From Flavobacteriales bacterium (lineage in GTDB: Bacteria; Bacteroidota; Bacteroidia; Flavobacteriales_D; Sanyastnellaceae), in contig JAKVAX010000005.1 in assembly GCA_022447625.1 (NCBI GenBank), positions 124,001 through 188,000 of the forward strand: DNA of 64,000 nt, written 5' to 3'. A model generated the notes under the pieces. That model made no database searches. It was not told the DNA's origin and saw only the letters and a program-made list of their open reading frames with translations. Position numbers and translations under genes: made by a program. How positions within the stretch are numbered: position 1 is the stretch's first letter; the number at the start of each line of letters is the position of its first letter. This document shows, piece by piece, positions 54,101 through 62,651 of this stretch.

Positions 54101-54679
54101 TTAGGCTTCTTTAGCTATGGTATCAAGCGCAAGACGTTCGCGCTTGTTCAATTCCCTTTCTTTCAATGGGTCACTCAAGTCATTGACATCTCCCATTCTC
54201 CCGAATGCTACGGCCAGGTATGGTGTAAGTCCTTCTTCATCTGTCAGCTCCCCTATTTTGTCCAAATGAACACCTCCCATCTGGTGAGCGTAGATATCCA
54301 TGGAGAAGGCTTGTGTTACGGCATTGCCAACCGCGAGACCTAAATCAAATGACCAGGTTCTATTCGGTCGATCCTTGTATGCGAACTTCTCTTTGCCAAA
54401 TACGGCCACCAAGGCTCCTGCATTTTGAGCCCAAGCCACGTTTCCTTCCATCAAGGTGTTTAGAATCTTGTCAAAGGCTGGTGTTCCTTTGATTCCATAA
54501 ACAAAACGCCAAGGTTGTTCGTTCATGCTTGATGCTGACCATCGTGCTGCTTCAAGTATCGTCATGACTTCTTCTTTCGCTAGCGCGGAACCGTCAAAGG
54601 CTCTTGGACTCCAGCGGTCTGAGATCAATGAATGCAGCTTATACTCTGTGTTTGCTTTTTTATCGTCGTTCAGTGCCAT
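54101..54679 (-). CDS. Nitroreductase-family oxidoreductase
   Basis: A 192-aa FMN-dependent enzyme. The N-terminal FMN motif SDRWSPRAFDGSALAKEEV, ARWSASSMNEQPWRFVY and LAVAFGRMGD are typical. The substrate is unknown. It is in an operon with the pirin gene. An exact dispersed 13-mer lies in the FMN-binding N-terminal region, read Ser-Ala-Leu-Ala-Lys, the same frame as the egtD copy. Confidence 0.87.
   Translation of the reverse strand: MALNDDKKANTEYKLHSLISDRWSPRAFDGSALAKEEVMTILEAARWSASSMNEQPWRFVYGIKGTPAFDKILNTLMEGNVAWAQNAGALVAVFGKEKFAYKDRPNRTWSFDLGLAVGNAVTQAFSMDIYAHQMGGVHLDKIGELTDEEGLTPYLAVAFGRMGDVNDLSDPLKERELNKRERLALDTIAKEA
54578..54590 (+). repeat. Dispersed 13-mer, exact copy
   Basis: CGCTAGCGCGGAA on the + strand inside the nitroreductase gene. 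Confidence 0.8.
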
Positions 54680-54770
54680 GTGATGTTTATGAGATGTTTT
54701 ACGAGTACAAAGATTCTACCTTCGTTCCCAAATTCCCTTAACCTGGGTTAAGAAGGATTTACTGATCATT

Positions 54771-55697
54771 ATGAAACAGACGAAATACATTATGCTTTCG
54801 ATCGTACCTCTGGCGATCATCGCAATGGTTCTTAGCTGCGGAGGCCGAACGGCATCTAGTGATGGCCCGAAGAAAACAGTGATTAGTCAAGAGTTCACAA
54901 ACTACTGGTATCAAGGCAAAGCTGAGCTTAGCAGCTACAAACTCACGCAAGCGCGATACGGTGAGTTACGTGAAGGTGAGGCTATGCTCATTTTCGTCAC
55001 TGAGCCCTTCGACAACGACAAGCAAGTCAAATCAGACATGCAAGATGACAACGACTTGTCGGTACTGAAGCTGAACCAGACACGTAAGTTCATGACAGGA
55101 GTATATCCGTATTCCATCATGACTTCTTCATTCACTGAAATTGATACGAAAAGCCCTGAGAGTCCGGTCAAAGTGACCAACTCTTCTCAAGAATGGTGCG
55201 GACACACATGGAATCAGCTGAATAGTCAAGGTAACGGTTATGAGTTCCAGCTTTACAGCTACTTCGAGTCTGAAGGAGACGCCAGTGGAAAGCTCCCAGG
55301 AGTTCTGTCAGAAGACGGGATCTGGGCGATGATCCGTATGAATCCATCCAAACTCCCTCTGGGACCTACGGAAGTCATTCCAGCACTGCATCACCTGCGA
55401 CTAAGGCATGTAGAAGCACAAGCGGCGGATGCCATCGGCGCCTTGTCCACAGAAAACGGAGTCAGCACCTACACGCTCGATTACACCAAGGTTGATCGCA
55501 AGTTGGTTGTCCACTTCAATTCTTCATTTCCATACGTGATTGAAGGCTGGGAAGAACATTTTAGTTCTGGTTGGGGCGCTAGCGCGGAAACGCTAGTAAC
55601 CAAAGGCGAAAGAATCACCACGGAGTTGCTGCCATATTGGATGCTAAATACAACCGCAGACAGCACTTATCGCGCTACTCTCGGATTGGATCGGTAA
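54771..55697 (+). CDS. Hypothetical lipoprotein
   Basis: A 308-aa protein with a lipoprotein signal (IVPLAIIAMVLSCGG). The mature part is beta-rich (NYWYQGKAELSSYKLTQARYG, MLIFVTEPFDNDKQVKSD). I recognise no family; similar sequences are sometimes mislabelled as Maf. It stands divergent from the nitroreductase and followed by another lipoprotein gene 45 bp on. It carries an exact dispersed 13-mer. Confidence 0.78.
   Translation: MKQTKYIMLSIVPLAIIAMVLSCGGRTASSDGPKKTVISQEFTNYWYQGKAELSSYKLTQARYGELREGEAMLIFVTEPFDNDKQVKSDMQDDNDLSVLKLNQTRKFMTGVYPYSIMTSSFTEIDTKSPESPVKVTNSSQEWCGHTWNQLNSQGNGYEFQLYSYFESEGDASGKLPGVLSEDGIWAMIRMNPSKLPLGPTEVIPALHHLRLRHVEAQAADAIGALSTENGVSTYTLDYTKVDRKLVVHFNSSFPYVIEGWEEHFSSGWGASAETLVTKGERITTELLPYWMLNTTADSTYRATLGLDR
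55577..55589 (+). repeat. Dispersed 13-mer, exact copy
   Basis: CGCTAGCGCGGAA in the lipoprotein gene, read Gly-Ala-Ser-Ala-Glu. Confidence 0.8.
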
Positions 55698-55742
55698 ATT
55701 GCTGGCATGATTTTTTAGGTAACTAAGGAAAACCCAACGAAA

Positions 55743-56300
55743 ATGAAGATCATGCGTAACTACTTTTTACTATTCCTGCCTCTCGCATTCTTACTTGTTC
55801 AGTGTGCTGAACGTCCTATGGGAGATAAGGTGAAAGAGCCGTTTACTGGCAATAAATATGAAAGCAACAACCGTTGGTTCCGTGCAGTAGGTAAAGGGGT
55901 TTCTACTCGCGATAACATCGCAGAAGGAAAGGCTGATATCGAAGCGAAACGCGAATTAGCGCAGCAGGTACAGACAACTGTAAAGGTTGTAACAGATCAG
56001 TACTTATCTGATACACAGACGAACAACACCGACGAAATCAACGATAAGTTCCAGTCTCTCATTCGTGAGGTCACGAACACGACTATCGGAGATCTTCGTA
56101 AGATCGGACAAGAGAAATACCACAACGGAGAAGACTACACCGTTTACATCGCCTACGAAATCAAGAAAAAAGCAATGCTTCGCTTCCTGAAGAAGAAAGC
56201 AAAAGCAGACGCTAAGATTGACAAGGTGACACTAGATACCATGGAGCGTATTCTAGATCAAGAAATCGAGCGCTTGGAAGCACTCGACGGAGACGAGTAA
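55743..56300 (+). CDS. LPP20-like lipoprotein
   Basis: A 185-aa protein with lipobox FLLVQCAE. The mature part is a small domain (AVGKGVSTRDNIAEGKADIEAKRELAQQV) resembling LPP20-type lipoproteins, followed by a charged helix (DKVTLDTMERILDQEIERLEAL). The start may be the ATG at 55743 or the Met 9 bp later. Its stop is directly followed by the convergent DUF4112 gene's stop. Confidence 0.75.
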   Translation: MKIMRNYFLLFLPLAFLLVQCAERPMGDKVKEPFTGNKYESNNRWFRAVGKGVSTRDNIAEGKADIEAKRELAQQVQTTVKVVTDQYLSDTQTNNTDEINDKFQSLIREVTNTTIGDLRKIGQEKYHNGEDYTVYIAYEIKKKAMLRFLKKKAKADAKIDKVTLDTMERILDQEIERLEALDGDE

Positions 56301-56774
56301 TCAATCACCGAATAGGCTGAGGATGAAGCCCACTGTGTCTATCATCAGGAAGAACCCAAATATTATCAGGGCTATCGTGATTCCTAGAACTAATAGGATG
56401 ACCCATAGCCCTGATCCTTTATGCTTCCCTTCCTCTTGATGCTCGCGTATCAAATTCATGTTACGCTCATTCGCCTTAAAGGTGAAGTCGAAGATTTAAC
56501 CGAGCACTGGAATCATTCCAATGAGCAGGTCTAATAGGATATTACCGAGCATCTTCAGCAATACTTTGCCACTCACTCCTTCCCTAGCAATTCCGATGAC
56601 GATGGTGGCACTAGCGAGGTAACTCACAAAGTCACCAACACCTGGAATCAATGAAATGATAGGATCCAATCCAATCGTATAATCTGTACCTGGAATCCGG
56701 ATACTGGAGTCAAGTAGTTTCGATAGTTTTTCGATCCAATCTGGGATGTTCTTTAGGGTGTCTTTCGTGGCCAT
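56301..56774 (-). pseudogene. DUF4112 membrane protein interrupted by an in-frame TAA
   Basis: From the ATG at 56774 a DUF4112 sequence runs through DYTIGLDPIISLIPGVGDF to GMIPVLG and meets TAA at 56496-56498. In the same frame it continues IFDFTFKANERNMNLIREHQ and then a C-terminal helix (LWVILLVLGITIALIIFGFFL) to a stop at 56301. DUF4112 proteins normally continue through this segment. So one nonsense codon splits a 157-residue protein. A downstream ATG at 56459 could restart a 52-aa piece. Confidence 0.78.
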
Positions 56775-56810
56775 ATCGTTTTGTAACACTCTTTTGACGA
56801 AAATAAAAAA

Positions 56811-56832
56811 GGGCCGTCACAATTGACGGCCC
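56811..56832 (-). terminator. Intrinsic terminator of the downstream lipoprotein gene
   Basis: GGGCCGTC/GACGGCCC hairpin followed by T-run on the minus strand. Confidence 0.8.
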
Positions 56833-56855
56833 TGTTCACTTTTAGCAACTTGAGA

Positions 56856-57671
56856 TTACTCTCCTAAGCTAATCTCAATCTCTTCACCATTCACATATAC
56901 AACAGCAATGTTATCGCATGTCCCATCTCCGAAATCAATCGTACGCTCTCCCATAGGCGCATTGGTAAGAATGACACCTTGTACCGGGTAACCACATACA
57001 CGGTCAATGATAACTGGCTCTAGAGTAGTTCTTGTAACCACATTGCCATTTGGACGCACCACGCTTCCTGTTCCATCAATTTGAAACACATTATCGCCAC
57101 AAATCGCTGTCTCATGTCCTGACAACCATGTCACCGTCTGCGTTAGGTCTCTTGTTAGCAGATTCCCATTGCGCGTGAACTCGGTATCAATAACACGAGT
57201 GTACATCGGATTACCGTCTCCATTTACACCAAGACTGGTGGTAATTCGACTTCCAGCCACTTGCGTATTGTCGACCTGAAAACCGTCGAATGTTACTGTT
57301 CTTACAGACCCCTCTTCCATCATATCTCCAGAGATCGAAATATGAATCATTCCACTACGTACTGCACCGTTTGACCCTTCGCAACCGCTTCCAAAGTCAA
57401 GTGTAATGTCTCGAGGATAAACGTCTACTCCTGAATCAGTGACTTCAACGCAATCAACCAGATAGTCGAGTGGATTGCATTGATCGCTTGAGCTAGCACT
57501 CCGTGAGAAAAGCTCTACTTCATCTTCGTATCCACGCTCTGTAGCCATAAAAAGGGCTTCGTTTGTGGCTGCTGTGATGTCGTTATTGCTTTGATCTTGT
57601 TTGCGACAAGAAGAAAGAATAAATAGAGAAAAGAGAAAGGTTAAAGTGATTGTTCCAGTGATATTTTTCAT
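56856..57671 (-). CDS. Hypothetical lipoprotein
   Basis: A 271-aa protein from the ATG at 57671, with lipobox FILSSC. The mature part is Ser/Thr-rich beta structure with repeated Cys (DQCNPLDYLVDC, GSGCEGSNG, AICGDN, DRVCGYP) and FGDGTCDN. The repeated TVTFDGFQVDN-like strands suggest an all-beta fold. I recognise no family. It ends at a strong terminator and starts 67 bp from msrA. Confidence 0.75.
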   Translation of the reverse strand: MKNITGTITLTFLFSLFILSSCRKQDQSNNDITAATNEALFMATERGYEDEVELFSRSASSSDQCNPLDYLVDCVEVTDSGVDVYPRDITLDFGSGCEGSNGAVRSGMIHISISGDMMEEGSVRTVTFDGFQVDNTQVAGSRITTSLGVNGDGNPMYTRVIDTEFTRNGNLLTRDLTQTVTWLSGHETAICGDNVFQIDGTGSVVRPNGNVVTRTTLEPVIIDRVCGYPVQGVILTNAPMGERTIDFGDGTCDNIAVVYVNGEEIEISLGE

Positions 57672-57738
57672 GGTACTAAATTTTCGTTCGCCAGTTATGA
57701 CGAGACGAAACCCATGAAGTTTAATCACCTCAATTCAA

Positions 57739-58284
57739 TCAATTCGATTTTAACAACTCCGCGAACTGAACTTTGAACTTGTCAACCTTAGGGCGAATAA
57801 CCGCTCTACAGTACGGCTGGTCTCCGTTAAGCTCGAAATAGTCTGTGTGGTAATCTTCCGCAGGATAAAACTCAGAGAAGGCCGTGACTTCCGTAACAAT
57901 AGGGTCTTCCCAAACACCACTTTGATTACCAGCTTCGATGGCCAACTCAGCCAGACGTTTTTGTTCTTCGTCGTGGTAGAAAATCGCAGAACGATACTGC
58001 GTACCTACATCTGCACCTTGACGATTCAAGGTTGTTGGATTATGAGTGGCAAATAGTACCTGCAGTAATTCAGCGTATGAGATTATCTTCGGATCGTAAG
58101 TGATCTGAATAACCTCCGCATGACCGGTTCTACCGGAACATACTTCGCGATACGCAGGGTTTTTGATATGCCCTCCTGAATATCCAGATTTAACGCTTGA
58201 AACTCCTTTAAGCTGGTCAAAGACCGCTTCAACACACCAGAAGCATCCTGCTCCGAATGTGGCAACAGACATTGTATTCTCCAT
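57739..58284 (-). CDS. msrA: Peptide-methionine (S)-S-oxide reductase MsrA
   Basis: A 181-aa repair enzyme reducing methionine sulfoxide. The catalytic Cys is in TFGAGCFWCVEAVF; the HNPTTLNRQGADVGTQYRSAIF segment and final CRAVIRPKVDKF are typical. Start at the ATG of 58284; in-frame starts further up add non-conserved residues. Confidence 0.93.
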   Translation of the reverse strand: MENTMSVATFGAGCFWCVEAVFDQLKGVSSVKSGYSGGHIKNPAYREVCSGRTGHAEVIQITYDPKIISYAELLQVLFATHNPTTLNRQGADVGTQYRSAIFYHDEEQKRLAELAIEAGNQSGVWEDPIVTEVTAFSEFYPAEDYHTDYFELNGDQPYCRAVIRPKVDKFKVQFAELLKSN

Positions 58285-58343
58285 GAATGACAAAGGTAAC
58301 TCTTGAACAAGCTCAGAGTTCACACAGAAGTGTCATATTTCAT

Positions 58344-58607
58344 TTACGCTGCATCTTTGGTCTCCTCACCACCCCGGGTGAACGGAGATACAGGAGGCTT
58401 CACTGGTGCCTTGTAGATCGTCGAGAAGATGAATAGAACCACCGCTCCGCTGATCAAGAGTAGCAACAATGAATAGAACCCTTTCCAGAAGAACTCTTTA
58501 AAGTCTTCCCATTGAATAACTTCCCAGATACCGAGTAGTCCGAAAACGGTTACGACCATTACGACTGCGGCCAGGATATATGCGTAGATGTTAAGGGTTG
58601 TGTTCAT
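58344..58607 (-). CDS. Small two-helix membrane protein
   Basis: An 87-aa protein from the ATG at 58607. Two hydrophobic helices (YILAAVVMVVTVFGLLGIW and FYSLLLLLISGAVVLFIFS) flank a charged loop, and the tail is charged. No family recognised. It sits 60 bp upstream of msrA on the same strand. Confidence 0.6.
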   Translation of the reverse strand: MNTTLNIYAYILAAVVMVVTVFGLLGIWEVIQWEDFKEFFWKGFYSLLLLLISGAVVLFIFSTIYKAPVKPPVSPFTRGGEETKDAA

Positions 58608-58682
58608 AGTATAAAGATGACGAAAAAGCTTCATTCTTCGTGTCTTTCAGCAGTTAAGGCTTGTTAAGGGGTATAAAAAAGA

Positions 58683-58710
58683 ATTCCGAGAGGCCGTTGC
58701 CCCCCGGAAT
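58683..58710 (-). terminator. Intrinsic terminator of the DUF5723 operon
   Basis: A 12-bp imperfect stem (ATTCCG arms extended by a G/C-rich stem with G-T wobbles) and TTCTTTTTT on the minus strand. The rest of 58608-58837 shows nothing coding. Confidence 0.7.
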
Positions 58711-58837
58711 CAAACCAGATAATACTTACTACTACTTGCTACTGTTGAACTTAACGCTCAAACAATGACTGGTACAAAGATGAGCTAGCCACATGGCTTC
58801 TGTTGTAAGTTCGAGACTGAGCAAGTTGTAAGACGTC

Positions 58838-60304
58838 CTACACTCTGAAGCGTAGGAATCCCCAACTCAGTGAAGCAGTAGGATTGTCTTCTGTGAACCA
58901 AGTGATCATGTCACGTGATGCAAAACCAAATTCCCAAGTTCCTTTACCAACAATGAATGTCAGTCCTACTGGAATCTTTGCTGGCTCGTCATTTCCTGTG
59001 ATCATACCTGCAGAAAGCTGAATAAAATTAACCGGTCTGAAATCACCTCCTAGGGAAATGATCGGCTGATCGTAGCTCACCACTGTTTCTGTTACAGGAA
59101 GAATCGCATCTGCGGCGAGGTCTAGTTTTGGGTGAACTCTCAATCCAGCACCTACACGAGCAATCGTAGATAATTTCGTTGTACGGCTGGAAGAGCCCGT
59201 CCATTCAAAGGCGCTTTCTGGACTGCTGAAATTGATGATTTCCTCAATGATGTTGGCCGTTTCTGCTCCGTCATCCGTGAATTCAGTGAACAATTGATCA
59301 TTCAACTCATAGAGATTACCATCCCATTTCATGCGACCGATATCGTTCACAGCCGCATTGATATGTAGTTTTTCTCGCCAAACAAGTGTTGCTCCGATAT
59401 CAACACCCCAACCTAAACCAACCGGTTTCAAATCAGGTGCGTCGGCCTCAAAAGCAGAAGGATTGTCTCCTTCAATCTCGTCGTAATCAATTCCAAACAC
59501 TGGAGACAGCGCAGAGAACACGTCTACATCCGATCCGTCTACATCTACTTGCATCCATGCATTTCCTACAAGGAGCTTACCCCCTACTCCCACATGCAAG
59601 GCGATGTCATCTGTGCTTAGGATCTGCTTTCCGTATCCAAGGTTAAATTCGCGAATCCAAGAGAACCCTGCTGAGGTGCCGTCTACAATCTCAGAGAATT
59701 TCATGGCGTTGTTCACATCAACGATTCCACGATCGATCAAAGCTAGTGTGTCGGCTGATAGATTCCCTGTATTGGCAATCGTATCTCCGTTATTCAGGAT
59801 CAATTCTGGGAAGTAGGACGACGCGTACCCAAGGAAAAGCAATTCTGAGAGTTGAGGTCCGAGAGCTGCGCTGAAGTCAACACGTTCTCTGGTACTGAAA
59901 GCAATGGTACCTGCATTCCCCATATTCACTGAGACTCCTGATGTGATCAGATCAATATCAACACGGGTGGTTTGTCCGGCAAATGAATTGGCGTAATCGT
60001 AGCGTTGTTGCTGATCTAGCACTTCAAATTCATCTTGCGCAATGAGTTTTCTCACTTCATCTTTTGTGAAGAATTCGCTGTAAGTACTTAGTGTACCTTC
60101 AAATAAACCAAAGGTCACTGACTTATTCTCAAAGCGAGATGGTAGCGATAAATTCGCGGGGTTAATCCCAAGGGCATGATAATCTGTTGTGAAGGGAGTT
60201 GAGGCTCCTCGACCCGTAGCCGCGAAGGCTCCATTTTCAGTTTGAGCAAGCGCAGAAGTTGCAGAGAATGCAACGCCTAACGCCAATAAGAGTAGTTGTT
60301 TCAT
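58838..60304 (-). CDS. DUF5723-like outer-membrane beta-barrel protein
   Basis: A 488-aa protein with signal peptide MKQLLLLALGVAFSATSALAQ. It shows alternating beta strands and the ending SLSWGFLRFRV, whose terminal aromatic strand is typical of an outer-membrane barrel. ALGINPANLSLPSRFENKSVTFGLFEG near the start resembles PorV/DUF5723-type barrels. Function unknown. Its start overlaps the upstream gene by 4 bp (ATGA). Confidence 0.75.
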   Translation of the reverse strand: MKQLLLLALGVAFSATSALAQTENGAFAATGRGASTPFTTDYHALGINPANLSLPSRFENKSVTFGLFEGTLSTYSEFFTKDEVRKLIAQDEFEVLDQQQRYDYANSFAGQTTRVDIDLITSGVSVNMGNAGTIAFSTRERVDFSAALGPQLSELLFLGYASSYFPELILNNGDTIANTGNLSADTLALIDRGIVDVNNAMKFSEIVDGTSAGFSWIREFNLGYGKQILSTDDIALHVGVGGKLLVGNAWMQVDVDGSDVDVFSALSPVFGIDYDEIEGDNPSAFEADAPDLKPVGLGWGVDIGATLVWREKLHINAAVNDIGRMKWDGNLYELNDQLFTEFTDDGAETANIIEEIINFSSPESAFEWTGSSSRTTKLSTIARVGAGLRVHPKLDLAADAILPVTETVVSYDQPIISLGGDFRPVNFIQLSAGMITGNDEPAKIPVGLTFIVGKGTWEFGFASRDMITWFTEDNPTASLSWGFLRFRV

Positions 60305-61164
60305 GCAAATGCATCTTTAGTGGTCAAGGCTAATGTAAGTATTATCCCCTCCACCAAAGCAAGCAGCAACCATAACTTTCCAGCACCGTCTATTAATACA
60401 TTTCCACCAAACCAGACTACCCCGAAGAAAGCAGAAAAAGTCAAAAACCCCCATGCCCATTTACGGCGCTGATAAATTCCAATGGCCATCGGAATGGAAA
60501 TGATAAACATGAATATCGAGAACACTGTTGGGAGCAGCGGCCCCATGAAATGACTAAATCCACTCACCAATGCAACCACTACCATCACAAACCAAAATGG
60601 AACAGAAAGCGCGATGATAACTGACAGTATTAAGGGTATCGCTGAGCTATTTCGTTCCGGACTTGGCGGTTTCGGTGTACTAGGTTGAGTATAACTCGTT
60701 TGAGCTTCTGGAGCAGCTGCGAACTCAAAATCTTGTCCTTCCTTCCAATGCACAATCATATTGATTGACATCCAGTTGCTAGCGTGTTCGTTCCAAATGT
60801 GCGCATTGTTGCTTTTGAGTGAATCAAAGTGTTCAGTGATATCACTCAATTCAATAGTGCGTTCTGGCCTGCCTTCTTCAGCAACAAAGAATTGGAAGCC
60901 ACGAAACTTACGTTGATGAACTCGAACAATGTGATGAATCATCGCCATGCTGAATTCATTAAAGCGTCCAAGAATTTCTTTGACCTGGAATGGGGTCATC
61001 AGACCAATCACGTAGTTCAAGCTGACCGGACGCATTGGAACAGGCAAACCTCGTTGATGCAGCTCATCTGCGATCACCACTTTGTGCACTGCTTGGGTCT
61101 TGGCATCAGTAAGCCATTGTTCCAAGGTGCGATTGTCTTGAATACGTATTGATCGTGGGTTCAT
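60301..61164 (-). CDS. Hypothetical membrane protein
   Basis: A 287-aa protein from the ATG at 61164. The first ~160 residues are soluble (helix-rich with RMHHIVRVHQRKFRGFQFFV-like basic stretches), followed by a Pro-rich linker and four hydrophobic helices in the last 110 residues. I recognise no family. It is coupled to the DUF5723 gene by an ATGA overlap. Confidence 0.65.
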   Translation of the reverse strand: MNPRSIRIQDNRTLEQWLTDAKTQAVHKVVIADELHQRGLPVPMRPVSLNYVIGLMTPFQVKEILGRFNEFSMAMIHHIVRVHQRKFRGFQFFVAEEGRPERTIELSDITEHFDSLKSNNAHIWNEHASNWMSINMIVHWKEGQDFEFAAAPEAQTSYTQPSTPKPPSPERNSSAIPLILSVIIALSVPFWFVMVVVALVSGFSHFMGPLLPTVFSIFMFIISIPMAIGIYQRRKWAWGFLTFSAFFGVVWFGGNVLIDGAGKLWLLLALVEGIILTLALTTKDAFA

Positions 61165-61233
61165 ATTCGAATATACGTCCAAGAGTATACTCTCTGTCTA
61201 CCGTTCGCCATAGTTGACGAATTTTAACGCTTC

Positions 61234-62568
61234 TTAAAAGAGCCCTTCGCGGTAGATATAGCGCGTCTGAGAAGACTCAAAAGGACGATATATGTAGTAC
61301 ACTTGTCCGTCTCGAATCGACAGATGATCGGGTCTACGATGAGTCAATTCCTTGCCGTCAAGCAATTCGCCAGAAGTCATATCTAGCTCATTGAGCGTTG
61401 TCACCCCGTTCTTTTCGAAAACCACATAACAACGATCTGTCGCGGGGTCAAAGATGAGTTTTTCATCCCAATTGCGCCCTGCTTTTCCTTTATGGTATGA
61501 TATGCTCAAGCTATCGGTCACTTCCGCGTTAGCGTTTATGAAGTACAACTGATCATCATAGTGATCGAAAACATAGATCTGCTCTCTTCCAGCAAATACC
61601 GGCGCATAGAGCGGCTCGTAGTACATGCTTTCCGCAAATCCTGACCAATGTCCGGCGATCACCTCTTTGTCAATACCAGTCTTTAATTCTGCACGATAAG
61701 CTTCTAATTTAGCCCGCGTAGGCAGCCATTTGTACTCTGCACGGAACATCTCCATCAAGAACTCATCTTCGATTGACAACAGCAGGTTGGCCACAGAATC
61801 ATTCTCTTCAAAATGGTAATAATCAAACGCAGGGTAATTCGGTGTCCAGTTGGAGGCAATGAACATTCCCTTTAATGAATCTTGAACAGGCGCAATGAAC
61901 TTGTTGAACTCATCATTCTCTAACTCAGCTAGGTAGATATCCTCTTCACCGATAATAACCCAGTGGTAACCATGACGTGTTCTCAAGATCGCCTTTCCAG
62001 GATAACGACAATGAAAAGAAACACATTGCTCCCCTAAAGTCAACGCCGCTTTTACATTTCGGAAATCATCTAAAAGCACCAACTGGCAGCCATCGTAGAT
62101 TGACTTGTCTCGCTCTTCTTGACGTTTCATGTAACGCTCACTTTCGTAAGTAAGCAAGAGCATTCCTTCAGGCAAGAAGGCGTAATCAGCCACGTGGTAT
62201 TGATGGTGCCCATAAACCGTATCTGGTCCTGTTTCAACAATTACCTCACCAATTGAATAAGCCTCACGATTCAGCTTAATCACCACAAGGTCTGACAATC
62301 TACCCGGCGTGAAACAAATGGTCGTATCTCGATATTGCAGGTGACTGAACTGTAAGCAAGTTTCGCGATTCGTTCTGATCTTCAAATCCGCCTTTCCTTC
62401 TTTGCTGGTGACTGTCGATGCCCCAAAGCTTCCCTTCACAGAGACATACACCCCGTCAATGGGCACATTTGAAGTTGCATCCAATACTTGAAGGCTAAGC
62501 CGTTCCTGCGCTAGCAGATGAATACTGAGTACAGAAAAGAAACCGAGGAAGAGAAGTCTGAAGATCAT
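61234..62568 (-). CDS. Secreted protein with carboxypeptidase-regulatory-like N-domain
   Basis: A 444-aa protein with signal peptide MIFRLLFLGFFSVLSIHLLAQ. Residues ~22-105 resemble a CarboxypepD_reg-like domain (LQVLDATSNVPIDGVYVSVKGSFGASTVTSKEGKADL). The remaining ~340 residues are beta-rich with repeated Tyr/Trp strands (e.g. LPEGMLLLTYESERYMK, QIYVFDHYDDQLYF), possibly a propeller. No T9SS domain. Function unknown. It carries a one-mismatch dispersed 13-mer at 61522. Confidence 0.65.
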   Translation of the reverse strand: MIFRLLFLGFFSVLSIHLLAQERLSLQVLDATSNVPIDGVYVSVKGSFGASTVTSKEGKADLKIRTNRETCLQFSHLQYRDTTICFTPGRLSDLVVIKLNREAYSIGEVIVETGPDTVYGHHQYHVADYAFLPEGMLLLTYESERYMKRQEERDKSIYDGCQLVLLDDFRNVKAALTLGEQCVSFHCRYPGKAILRTRHGYHWVIIGEEDIYLAELENDEFNKFIAPVQDSLKGMFIASNWTPNYPAFDYYHFEENDSVANLLLSIEDEFLMEMFRAEYKWLPTRAKLEAYRAELKTGIDKEVIAGHWSGFAESMYYEPLYAPVFAGREQIYVFDHYDDQLYFINANAEVTDSLSISYHKGKAGRNWDEKLIFDPATDRCYVVFEKNGVTTLNELDMTSGELLDGKELTHRRPDHLSIRDGQVYYIYRPFESSQTRYIYREGLF

Positions 62569-62610
62569 AGGCTTTATCTCTTGATGCTAAAGGTCGCGAT
62601 ATTCCATAAA

Positions 62611-62633
62611 AAAAGGCCACCAAAGGTGACCTT
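62611..62633 (-). terminator. Hairpin downstream of ilvE
   Basis: AAGGCCACC/GGTGACCTT hairpin, 18 bp from the ilvE stop, with A/T runs. Confidence 0.6.
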
Positions 62634-62651
62634 CTAATTTAGCGTGTGGAA

